Assembly (NCBI RefSeq): GCF_901905185.1
Contig: NZ_CABFMQ020000046.1
Coordinates: forward strand, 1 to 64,000
Source: Methylocella tundrae
GTDB taxonomy: Bacteria; Pseudomonadota; Alphaproteobacteria; Rhizobiales; Beijerinckiaceae
Direction: 5' to 3'
DNA: 64,000 bases
The stretch's first letter is position 1, and each line of letters starts with the position of its first letter. The translations under genes and the position numbers were made by a program. Below, piece by piece: positions 56,641 through 64,000 of the stretch. A model generated the notes under the pieces. The model was given only the letters and a program-made list of their open reading frames with translations. It ran no database searches and was not told the DNA's origin.

Positions 56641-57905
56641 GCGCAAAGGTCACGACATTGCCGTCCGGGCTTCGCGTCGTCACCGACGCCATGCCGCATC
56701 TTGAAACCGCCTCGCTCGGCGTCTGGGTCGGCGCCGGGTCGCGCCACGAGCGCAAGAGCGAACATGGCCTCTCCCATCTTCTCGAACACATGGCCTTCAA
56801 AGGCACGCGCCGGCGTTCGGCTCGGGCGATCGCCGAAGAAATCGAGGCCGCGGGCGGCGATCTCAACGCCGCGACGAGCACCGAACACACCGCCTATTAC
56901 GCCCATGTGCTCGCCGAGGACGCGCCGCTCGCGCTTGACATCCTCGCCGACATCCTGACCGACAGCATCTTCGACGCGGAAGAGCTCGAGCGCGAAAAAG
57001 GCGTCATCCTTCAGGAGATCGGCGCGGTCGAGGATACGCCGGACGATTTCGTTTTCGACCTGTTCAACGCCTCGGCCTTTCCCGACCAGCCGATCGGCCG
57101 GCCGATTCTGGGAACGCCCGAACAGATCGCCGGCTTCAGCCGCGACGCCATCGGCGCTTATCTCGACAGCCATTACTGCAGCCGCGCGACCGTGATCGGC
57201 GCCGCCGGCGCCATCGACCATGATCGCATCTGCGCGGATGTCGAGAAGCGCTTTTCGGGCCTTGCGGCCGGCGGCGATTCCCGCGCCGCGGCGCCGGCCG
57301 CGCTTTATCGCGGCGGCGAAATCCTGATGAAGCGCCGGCTCGAACAGGCCCATATCGTCATCGGATTCGAAGGCCTCTCCTACGCCGACGAGGATTTTTA
57401 CGCCCTGCAGGTGTTCGCCAACGCCGTCGGCGGCGGCATGTCCTCGCGCCTGTTCCAGGAAGTGCGCGAGACGCGCGGCCTTGCCTATTCCATCCACGCC
57501 TTTCACTGGGGCTATTCGGATACCGGCCTTTTCGGCTTTTACGCGGCGACTGGCGCCAAGGACGTCGCGGAATTGATGCCAGTCGCCCTTGATTGCCTCG
57601 GCGAAGCGGCGCAACGGCTGAGCGAGGCCGAAGCGCGCCGCGCCAAGGCGCAGATGAAGGTCTCGCTGCTCGCGGCGCTTGAATCGCCTTCCGCGCGTTG
57701 CGAACAAATCGCGCGGCAGGTGATGGCTTTCGACAGGGTCCTCTCGCGCGAGGAAATCATCGGCAAGATTGATCAGCTTGATATCGCCGCCATCCGGCAA
57801 GCGGGCGCGCGGGCGCTCTCATCAAAGCCGACGGTCGCCGCCATCGGCCCCGTTAACAAGGTTTTTGCCCCCGACCGCGTCGCGCAGCGTCTGCGCGCCT
57901 GTTGA
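56637..57905 (+). CDS. M16 family zinc peptidase (processing-peptidase-like)
   Basis: The 422-residue protein has the inverted zinc motif HLLEHMAFKGT (HxxEH, about residue 43) with the downstream Glu in EREKGVILQEI, and the C-terminal M16 half with GGGMSSRLFQEVRETRGLAYSIHAF. It resembles the beta subunit of mitochondrial processing peptidase and PqqF-like proteases. Substrates in bacteria are not well defined. It is coupled to thrC upstream, with the GNAT gene 13 bp downstream. Confidence 0.93.
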   Translation: MSAKVTTLPSGLRVVTDAMPHLETASLGVWVGAGSRHERKSEHGLSHLLEHMAFKGTRRRSARAIAEEIEAAGGDLNAATSTEHTAYYAHVLAEDAPLALDILADILTDSIFDAEELEREKGVILQEIGAVEDTPDDFVFDLFNASAFPDQPIGRPILGTPEQIAGFSRDAIGAYLDSHYCSRATVIGAAGAIDHDRICADVEKRFSGLAAGGDSRAAAPAALYRGGEILMKRRLEQAHIVIGFEGLSYADEDFYALQVFANAVGGGMSSRLFQEVRETRGLAYSIHAFHWGYSDTGLFGFYAATGAKDVAELMPVALDCLGEAAQRLSEAEARRAKAQMKVSLLAALESPSARCEQIARQVMAFDRVLSREEIIGKIDQLDIAAIRQAGARALSSKPTVAAIGPVNKVFAPDRVAQRLRAC

Positions 57906-57918
57906 AGGAGTTGGCGCC

Positions 57919-58530
57919 GTGGCGCTTTTTCGAATCGGGCCGAACATCGAGATTCCCCACTTCGTGCGCGGCGACGGCGTCTATCTGCGGCCGCCGGAAA
58001 TGCGCGACTTCGAGGCGTGGTCGAGCCTGCGCGAACACAGCCGCGATTTTCTGACGCCGTGGGAGCCGACCTGGCCCGGCGACGATCTGACGCGCGCCGC
58101 TTTCCGCCGGCGCGTGCGCCGCCATCAGCAGGAGATCGAGAGCAACGAAGCCTATCCGTTTCTTGTCTTTCGCGACGATGACGTGCTGCTTGGCGGCCTC
58201 ACCCTCGGCCAGATCAAGCGCGGCGTCGTGCAGGCCGCGACGCTCGGTTATTGGATCGGCGAAATTTTTGCGAATCAAGGCTTTATGACGAGGGCCGCGC
58301 GCGCTGCGGTGGCCTTTTCCTTCGGCTCGCTGCGGCTTCATCGGGTCGAGGCCTCCTGCCTGCCCCATAACGCGGCATCGATGAGACTGCTGGAACGCGT
58401 CGGGTTCAAGCGGGAAGGCTATGCGCGCGCCTATCTGCGCATCAACGGAGTCTGGGAGGATCATTTGCTGTTCGGCATGCTCGAATCCGATCAGACGCCC
58501 TTGCGGCCGCCGCGGCAGGGCAAGTTCTGA
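57919..58530 (+). CDS. GNAT N-acetyltransferase (RimJ/RimL-like)
   Basis: The 203-residue protein has a GNAT fold: VYLRPPEMRDFEAW at the N-terminus, GYWIGEIFANQGFMTRAARAAVAFSF (acetyl-CoA region) and LPHNAASMRLLERVGFKREGYARAYLRINGVWEDHLLFGM, the typical RimJ end. It may acetylate a ribosomal protein N-terminus or another amine. The start is GTG 57919 with GGAG upstream; the frame back to 57769 overlaps the peptidase gene. Confidence 0.87.
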   Translation: MALFRIGPNIEIPHFVRGDGVYLRPPEMRDFEAWSSLREHSRDFLTPWEPTWPGDDLTRAAFRRRVRRHQQEIESNEAYPFLVFRDDDVLLGGLTLGQIKRGVVQAATLGYWIGEIFANQGFMTRAARAAVAFSFGSLRLHRVEASCLPHNAASMRLLERVGFKREGYARAYLRINGVWEDHLLFGMLESDQTPLRPPRQGKF

Positions 58531-58730
58531 ATCGGCAAGCTATTCACCGGCGGGGCCGCGACCGGCGAAGGTTTTTGCTTGCGCGCCTCACCCGCGCATC
58601 CCAAAACCGACACGAATGACCGCTAAACCGTCTCGTTGCCGCTGGCGGACATAAGCTTTACCATTCAAGATCGCCCCTCGGCTCGAACCGCTCCTTTCGC
58701 GGGCGGCTCCATTCCACAGGTAAATCACTC

Positions 58731-61613
58731 TTGGCGGGCATTGCTCATTATTTTCGTTGTCTCATCCTTCTCGCGGCGCTCGCGGCGGGCTTGAGCCCAG
58801 CGCGAGCGATCGAGTCCGTGCGGGTTCCACTCGATTCTCAGGTGATCGACCTCACCAAGGCGATCGAAAGCTATAATTCCGCCGGCGATCGCCTGCTCGT
58901 CTCGACGGCTCCGGGGTCGGACGGGATCGTCCGGCGCATCGAGGTGCGCGCCAGAGAACAGGGAACGCGTCCGAACTGGATCGTCTTCGCGCTGACCAAC
59001 GACACCGGGGAACAGATCGAACGGCTGATCGTCGCGCCGCACTTCCGCCTCGTCGGCTCCGGCGTCATCTGGCCCGATCTCGGCGCGACGCGCATTTCCG
59101 CGATCACCGCGAGCCAGGGTTTTCCGCCGGAACGTGAGGACAGTGAGGACGCCGATGTTTTCCGGCTGACCCTCGATCCGGGAACGACCGTCACTTATGT
59201 CGCCGAATTGCGCACGCCCAACCTGCCCCAGCTCCACCTCTGGGAGCCGGACGCCTATAAGGACAGGATGACGAGCCTTTCGCTCTACAAGGGCATCGTC
59301 ATCGGCGTCGCCGGCCTCCTCGCCCTGTTTTTGACCATCGTCTTCGTCATCAAGGGCGCTGTGATCTTTCCCGCCGCAGCGGCGCTCGCCTGGACGGTGC
59401 TCGCCTATGTCTGCATCGACTTTGGCTTCTGGGGAAAGATTTTCGGCACCGAGGGCCAATCGGACCGGATCTGGCGCGCCGGCGCCGAGACCATCCTCGC
59501 AGCGACGCTGCTGGTTTTTCTGTTCGCCTATCTGAACCTCAACCGCTGGCACGTTCGGGCCTCCCACGTCGCAGCGATCTGGCTGATTTTCCTTGCCGCA
59601 CTCGTCGGCCTCTCGGTCTATGACGCGCCGGTCGCCGCAGGCGTCGCGCGCATTTCGCTCGCAACCATCGGCGTCGTCGGCTTTGTCCTCGTGTTGTATC
59701 TCGCCGTTCACGGCTACGACCGCGCGGTGATGCTGATCCCGACCTGGTTCCTGCTGCTCGCCTGGATCATCGGCGCCGCCTTTACCGTCACCGGAACGCT
59801 GACCAATGATCTCGTTTCCCCGGCGCTGATCGGCGGCCTCGTGCTGATCGTCATGCTCATCGGCTTCACCATCATGCAAAATGCGTTCGTCGGCAGCGGC
59901 CTCGCCCACGGCGCTGTGTCCGACATCGAGCGCAAGGCGCTGGCTCTGACTGGCAGCGGCGACATCATCTTCGATTGGGACGTCGCCGCCGACCGGGTCT
60001 ATGTCAGTCCCGAGGTCGAGGCTCAACTGGGCCTCGCCCGCGGCGCGCTCGAGGGGCCGGCCTCGAACTGGCTCGACGCGCTGCATCCGCTCGAGCGCGA
60101 CCGCTACCGCGCCTGCCTCGACGCCATGCTGGAGCAACGGCGCGGCCGCATCAATCAGGATTTCCGCCTGCGCGCCTTTGACGGCCAGCATTTCTGGTTC
60201 CGCATGAAGGCGCGGCCCGTGATCGGTCCCGACGGAGAAGTCTTGCGCATCGTCGGCGCGCTGAGCGACATCACGGAAATCAAGACCGCGGAGGAACGGC
60301 TTCTGCACGACGCCGTGCATGACAATCTGACCGGGCTGCCCAATCGCGAATTGTTCTTCGACCGGCTCGACGCGGCGCTGACCCTCGCCCAAAGCGACCC
60401 GAAAGTGCGCCCGACCGTCATCAGCATCGACATCGACCGCTTCAAGCAGATCAATGAAGCGGTCGGACTTTCGGCCGGCGATTCGATCCTCCTCACTTTG
60501 GCGCGGCGCCTTGGCCGCATCCTGAAGCCGCAGGATACGCTCGCGCGCCTTTCGGGCGATCAATTCGCGGCGCTCATCGTCTCAGAACCCGAAACCGAAC
60601 AGATTACCGCGCTGGCCAATGTCGTGCGGCGCGTCGCCTCGACGCCGGTGACGTTCAGCGACAAGGAAATTCCGCTTACCGCCTCGATCGGCCTCGCCCT
60701 CTACGATCCGCAGCTCCACGCCAAGCGCGAGGACATGCTGAAAGACGCGGAAATCGCCATGCGCCACGGCAAGCGGCTCGGCGGCAATCGCATTGAGGTG
60801 TTCCGGGCGACGATGCGGACCTTGCGGTCAGACCGCTTCGGCCTTGCGGCGGACCTGCGCCGGGCGCTCGATCGCGGCGAGATGAAGGTTTACTTCCAGC
60901 CGATCGTGCGTCTCGAGGATCGCACCGTCGCGGGCTTCGAGGCTTTGCTGCGGTGGGATCATCCCCGCCTTGGCCGTCTCAATCCCGGCGAATTCATCGG
61001 CGTCGCCGAAGAGACAGGCGTCATCATCGATCTCGGCATTTTCGCGCTGGAGCGGGCAGCGCGCGAACTCGCCGCCTGGCAGCGCGCGCTCGACGTAGAT
61101 CCGCCGATCTTCGTCAGCGTCAACGTCTCGTCTCGGCAATTGCTGCGCCACGATCTCCTGCATGACGTCAAGACCGTGCTGTCGCGCGTCGATGTCAGCC
61201 CCGGCTCGCTAAAGCTCGAACTGACCGAGAGTCTCGTCATGGAAAACCCCGAATATGCGGCGCAGATCCTGACCCGCATCCGCGATCTCGGCGCCGGGCT
61301 TTCGCTCGATGATTTCGGCACCGGCTATTCGTCGCTCGCCTATTTGCAGCGGTTTCCTTTCGACACGATCAAGATTGATCGCTCTTTCGTGCGTCAAAAC
61401 GGCGCCGGGGCGAGGCCGGTCATCCTGCGCTCCATCGTAACGCTCGCGCATGATCTTGGCATGGAAGTCGTCGCCGAAGGCGCCGAGGCGGAATCAGATG
61501 CGATCGAACTTTATCAACTCGGCTGCGAATACGCTCAAGGCTTCGCCTTCGGTCATCCGATCAGCGCCGCCGACGCCCGCAAGCTTGTCGGAGCGGCGAC
61601 GATCGCCGCTTGA
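58731..61613 (+). CDS. Membrane PAS-GGDEF-EAL protein, probable c-di-GMP phosphodiesterase
   Basis: The 960-residue protein starts at TTG 58731 with a signal segment (1-26). A periplasmic sensor part (27-180), about seven membrane helices (185-390), a PAS domain (about 405-520), a GGDEF-like domain (530-685) and an EAL domain (700-955) follow. The GGDEF signature reads SGDQF (about 608), so cyclase activity is unlikely. The EAL domain looks active: EALLR (Glu 737), [30 protein letters not shown] and QGFAFG. It should lower c-di-GMP in response to a periplasmic or membrane signal. Confidence 0.9.
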   Translation: MAGIAHYFRCLILLAALAAGLSPARAIESVRVPLDSQVIDLTKAIESYNSAGDRLLVSTAPGSDGIVRRIEVRAREQGTRPNWIVFALTNDTGEQIERLIVAPHFRLVGSGVIWPDLGATRISAITASQGFPPEREDSEDADVFRLTLDPGTTVTYVAELRTPNLPQLHLWEPDAYKDRMTSLSLYKGIVIGVAGLLALFLTIVFVIKGAVIFPAAAALAWTVLAYVCIDFGFWGKIFGTEGQSDRIWRAGAETILAATLLVFLFAYLNLNRWHVRASHVAAIWLIFLAALVGLSVYDAPVAAGVARISLATIGVVGFVLVLYLAVHGYDRAVMLIPTWFLLLAWIIGAAFTVTGTLTNDLVSPALIGGLVLIVMLIGFTIMQNAFVGSGLAHGAVSDIERKALALTGSGDIIFDWDVAADRVYVSPEVEAQLGLARGALEGPASNWLDALHPLERDRYRACLDAMLEQRRGRINQDFRLRAFDGQHFWFRMKARPVIGPDGEVLRIVGALSDITEIKTAEERLLHDAVHDNLTGLPNRELFFDRLDAALTLAQSDPKVRPTVISIDIDRFKQINEAVGLSAGDSILLTLARRLGRILKPQDTLARLSGDQFAALIVSEPETEQITALANVVRRVASTPVTFSDKEIPLTASIGLALYDPQLHAKREDMLKDAEIAMRHGKRLGGNRIEVFRATMRTLRSDRFGLAADLRRALDRGEMKVYFQPIVRLEDRTVAGFEALLRWDHPRLGRLNPGEFIGVAEETGVIIDLGIFALERAARELAAWQRALDVDPPIFVSVNVSSRQLLRHDLLHDVKTVLSRVDVSPGSLKLELTESLVMENPEYAAQILTRIRDLGAGLSLDDFGTGYSSLAYLQRFPFDTIKIDRSFVRQNGAGARPVILRSIVTLAHDLGMEVVAEGAEAESDAIELYQLGCEYAQGFAFGHPISAADARKLVGAATIAA

Positions 61614-61658
61614 TCCGGACGATCCGCAGGTCGCCTCGCGTCAGCACGCCGCGCCAGG

Positions 61659-61756
61659 GCATGACGCGGAAAAGTGGCGGACTTTTCGGGGCCGCGTCAC
61701 GCGTTAAAACAAAGGTCTGACGAGCGAAATGCGATTCCGCTTGAACGCATTCGTCG
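61659..61756. repeat. Dispersed compound-hairpin repeat, copy 2
   Basis: The plan equals that of the element at 7764-7861: an inner stem GGAAAAGT/ACTTTTC(C) around a short loop (61668-61688) inside an outer stem GCATGACGC/GCGTCACGC, then GTTAAAACAAAGG, then a second imperfect stem GCGAAATGCG/CGCATTCGTCGC (about 61723-61756). The sequence is diverged from copy 1. It abuts the stop codon of the broken gene on its right. Confidence 0.7.
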
Positions 61757-61976
61757 CTAGATCCGACTAAGGGATTCGGCGGCAATCTTGCGACAGGTGA
61801 TATGCCCTTCAATCGAAGCCTCGCCTTCTCCCTCCTCGCCGGCAATGCTTTCCAGCGCCTTGCGTGCGATTTCCAGGCAATCCCTCGTATAGGCCAGGGT
61901 CTTCGTCAGATGCGCGATGACCTTGTTCTTTTCGGTTCTTTTCGTCGAGTTCTTGAGCGTGTTCTTCGTCGGTCAT
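61757..61976 (-). pseudogene. Small gene broken by a 10-bp tandem duplication
   Basis: From ATG 61976 (GGGGAGG 7 bases upstream) the frame begins MTDEEHAQELDEKN. An exact tandem duplication of CGAAAAGAAC (minus strand) then shifts the frame, giving a 54-residue product with an unrelated end. Removing one copy restores 69 residues ending in KIAAESLSRI at the TAG at 61757, with a helical middle part (NKVIAHLTKTLAYTRDCLEI) and one CRK motif. The restored protein is acidic and helical; I do not recognise a family. Either a recent mutation or a sequencing error would explain it. Confidence 0.7.
61925..61944. repeat. Exact 10-bp tandem duplication
   Basis: GTTCTTTTCG occurs twice in a row on the plus strand (61925-61934 and 61935-61944). 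Ten extra bases shift the frame of the small minus-strand gene that contains it. Confidence 0.9.
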
Positions 61977-62066
61977 CTGCTCGCCTCCCCGGATAGCAAG
62001 TTCCGATTTCGGCTCCCTCCCGAACTTCGGCTGGGGGCACGCTGAGCTTATGCGAGCGCGGCGAAC

Positions 62067-62687
62067 TCAAGCATGGCCGAGATCCGAGGAGAGCCGCCTC
62101 AGGTCGATGCCGACTTTGTGCAGCGCACGCTCATATTTCGAGCCAAGCGCCTCATCAAAGATCAGCGAAGCGTCGGCCGGAATGTTGAGCCAGCCATTTT
62201 CCTGCATCTCGGCCTCGAGCTGACCGGCCGACCAGCCCGCGTAGCCAAGCGCGAGCAGCGCCCGGTCAGGCCCAGCCCCGCGCGCGATCGCGCGCAAGAT
62301 GTCGATCGTCGCGGTCAAGGACACGCCATTATCGATCGGCAATGTCGAATTATCGATGAAGAAATCGTTGGAATGGAGAACAAATCCCCTGCCGGTCTCC
62401 ACCGGGCCGCCTTTCAGGACCTGCACCGATCCGGCTTGCGCGGGCAAGCGTATCGCCTCATCGGCCTTGATCACGTCGAGCTGAACGAGGAGTTCGGAAA
62501 ATGTCACCTTGCGCGCCGGGCGATTGACGATGATGCCCATCGCGCCCTCCTCGGAGTGCGCGCAAAGGTAGATGACCGAACGGGAGAAGCGATTGTCGGG
62601 CATTCCGGGCATGGCGACGAGCAACTGCCCATCGAGAAACCCGCCCTGGTTCTGCCGTTCACTTTCGGGAGGCATTTTTGATCCCAT
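62067..62687 (-). CDS. YqgE/AlgH family protein (UPF0301)
   Basis: The protein has about 206 residues. [40 protein letters not shown] (in parts) is the family hallmark, followed by [16 protein letters not shown] and [17 protein letters not shown]. The function is unclear; AlgH has been linked to transcriptional control of alginate and virulence in Pseudomonas. ATG 62687 is chosen for the GGCGGAG just upstream; starts at 62717 and 62675 are also possible. Confidence 0.88.
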   Translation of the reverse strand: MGSKMPPESERQNQGGFLDGQLLVAMPGMPDNRFSRSVIYLCAHSEEGAMGIIVNRPARKVTFSELLVQLDVIKADEAIRLPAQAGSVQVLKGGPVETGRGFVLHSNDFFIDNSTLPIDNGVSLTATIDILRAIARGAGPDRALLALGYAGWSAGQLEAEMQENGWLNIPADASLIFDEALGSKYERALHKVGIDLRRLSSDLGHA

Positions 62688-62869
62688 TTTCTCCGCCTCA
62701 TTCTGCTGAAATTGCATCGACGCCAGTATGTAACTGCTGTCTAGTCTCCATCCTTGGCTTCCACGATCGCCCGATCCCGCATTTCTATCACTTCAATGTA
62801 GGTTGCAGCTTTCGCGCACGCAAAATACCTTGTCTCTTTCTCAACAGGTTCAGCGATCAAACAAATGTC

Positions 62870-63805
62870 ATGCAAATGTCTCTCCAGCTTCTAAACGCCG
62901 CTTCGGCGCAAACGCGCATGTGCGCCGTCGCAGCTCTATTTGCACTGGGATTCATGGCTGAATTACGCGCTGATCCGATCACAACTGACTGGATTTACGG
63001 AAAAAAATCAGCCGCGCGGCTGATCGCCGCACCCGGCGCCGTCAAAGGCGCCTACAAGGCCGGCGTTGAAATTCGCCTCGATCCAGACGCGCTCACCTAT
63101 TGGCGCACCCCTGGCGAAACGGGTGTGCCGCCCGTGTTCGACTTCCACGATTCGGAAAATCTCAAAGAAGCGACTGTCCAGTTTCCGACGCCTTTGCGCA
63201 TCGATGAGGCCGGCCTCGATGCGTTTGGCTATCGGGGCATGGTGACGTTTCCCGTCGACGTCACGCTGGCGGACGAGAACCGGCCGGCCGTTCTGTCGGT
63301 GTCAATTGAATATGCGGTCTGCGCCGCGATCTGCCTGCCTGTGAAGGCCAAAGCGAAGCTGGAGCTGCCGGCCCATCCCGGCGAAGGCGCCGCGCCGGAC
63401 GGGGCCTCGCCCGAAGAAGCCGTTTTCGCCGCCGCGAAAGCCAAGGTTCCGCAGCGTCTCGACGCTGCCGGGCGCGACGCCAAAATCCTGATCACGCGCG
63501 ATCGCGGCGCAACGCTGCCGACATGGCGCGTGCAAGTCCGCCCGGAGCCCCAGACCGTCGCGGCGGTCTCAACCGATCCCGGCGCGGCCCAGACCGACCT
63601 CTTCGTTGAAGGCCAGGAAGGATGGTATTTCGAATCGAAGAAGGGCGAGAAGCCGAATGAGTTTCTGATCGTCGAGGTTGAAGGGCCAAAGCCGGATGAC
63701 CTGGCCGCTGGCGCCGGCAAGATTCCGGTGACTCTTACACTCGCCGGGCCACGACAAAGCTATGAATTCGCGGTAGACCTCGGCGCGATCCTAGCCTCTC
63801 CGTAA
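62870..63805 (+). CDS. DsbD N-terminal-domain-like periplasmic protein
   Basis: The 311-residue protein has a signal peptide (hydrophobic segment near residues 16-32, ending ELRADP) and a domain like the N-terminal domain of DsbD/ScsB: GVEIRLDPDALTYWRTPGETGVPPVFDF, YRGMVTFPVDVTL and the redox-type pair in EYAVCAAICLPVKAK. The domain passes electrons to periplasmic thiol proteins, but the membrane part of DsbD is absent, so its electron donor must be another protein. The start is uncertain (62870, 62876 or 62918; no strong ribosome site). A peroxiredoxin gene follows. Confidence 0.72.
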   Translation: MQMSLQLLNAASAQTRMCAVAALFALGFMAELRADPITTDWIYGKKSAARLIAAPGAVKGAYKAGVEIRLDPDALTYWRTPGETGVPPVFDFHDSENLKEATVQFPTPLRIDEAGLDAFGYRGMVTFPVDVTLADENRPAVLSVSIEYAVCAAICLPVKAKAKLELPAHPGEGAAPDGASPEEAVFAAAKAKVPQRLDAAGRDAKILITRDRGATLPTWRVQVRPEPQTVAAVSTDPGAAQTDLFVEGQEGWYFESKKGEKPNEFLIVEVEGPKPDDLAAGAGKIPVTLTLAGPRQSYEFAVDLGAILASP

Positions 63806-63877
63806 AAGCCCCGCGCGGCGCGCCATGGCCTTTCGGAGGGGAGGATGCAGGCGCGCCAAAGTGGAGGAAAAGAGACA

Positions 63878-64000
63878 GTGACGATCAAAGCCGGCGATCG
63901 CATCCCCAAGGCGAATTTCTCGATCATGACTCCGGAAGGTCCGGCCCTGCGCTCCACGGACGAAATTTTCAAAGGGCGCAAAGTGATTCTCATCGGCGTT
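63878..64000 (+). CDS. Peroxiredoxin (Prx5/AhpE-like), N-terminal part (cut by window end)
   Basis: The first 41 codons are present from GTG 63878, with GGAGG 9 bases upstream. TIKAGDRIPKANFSIM and STDEIFKGRKVILIGV match the start of alphaproteobacterial Prx5-type peroxiredoxins, just before the expected PGAFTPTC peroxidatic motif outside the window. It would reduce hydrogen peroxide and alkyl hydroperoxides. Its place after a thiol-redox protein gene fits. Confidence 0.8.
   Translation, partial: MTIKAGDRIPKANFSIMTPEGPALRSTDEIFKGRKVILIGV

Overview
The window is a GC-rich chromosome segment of an alphaproteobacterium, most likely a member of the Hyphomicrobiales (Rhizobiales) near the Beijerinckiaceae/Methylocystaceae. 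The evidence is synteny and gene type: yidC-engB-argB, a CpdR-type response regulator, three IalB-family proteins, an aa3 oxidase operon of ctaC-ctaD-ctaB-(small protein)-ctaG-ctaE type with DUF983 and SURF1 genes, a P-protein split into gcvPA/gcvPB, and dispersed compound-hairpin repeats of the kind common in this order. Genus is not decided. Many genes start with TTG or GTG.

Layout. 1-7764 (+): core genes: end of yidC, engB, argB, a HAD nucleotidase, dapD, a membrane protein, then chorismate mutase-hisC-tyrA (aromatic amino acid branch) and an IalB-like protein. 7911-9632 (-): ribbon-helix-helix regulator and a PHB-depolymerase-family esterase. 10339-14793 (-): glycine cleavage operon gcvT-gcvH-gcvPA-gcvPB, preceded by a tandem glycine riboswitch and closed by an intrinsic terminator. 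15217-17280 (-): secreted protein and a family 2 glycosyltransferase. 17682-20857 (-): compact fatty-acid-synthase-like operon (ACP, ketosynthase, two hotdog/MaoC-type proteins, SDR). 21224-32005: L,D-transpeptidase, acetyl-CoA synthetase, two IalB-like proteins, DUF1223 protein, lemA-TPM-TPM, lytic transglycosylase, cpdR and N-formylglutamate amidohydrolase. 32349-37944 (+): cytochrome aa3 oxidase operon. 53947-58530 (+): DUF983, SURF1, thrC, M16 peptidase, GNAT. 58731-64000: PAS-GGDEF-EAL protein, a broken small gene, YqgE, a DsbD-N-like protein and a truncated peroxiredoxin gene.

The notable part is 37998-53946. In related genomes ctaE is normally followed closely by DUF983 and SURF1; here about 16 kb of accessory DNA on the opposite strand separates them. 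It holds a cupin and a form IV RuBisCO-like protein (a probable methylthio-sugar salvage pair) and a three-gene hybrid NRPS-PKS operon. From my reading of the specificity residues the assembly line is A(Val)-PCP, then KS-AT(malonyl)-ACP-aminotransferase-C-A(Gly)-PCP, then C-(relic A)-PCP-TE. The last C domain has Gln in place of the catalytic second His, the A domain is reduced to its C-terminal lobe, and the thioesterase has Cys at the nucleophile position. The predicted product is a Val-derived beta,gamma-diamino acid joined to Gly and released by an unusual thioesterase. I know of no described compound that matches this assembly line.

A second finding is a small gene at 61757-61976 broken by an exact 10-bp tandem duplication; removing one copy restores a continuous 69-residue frame behind a strong ribosome binding site.
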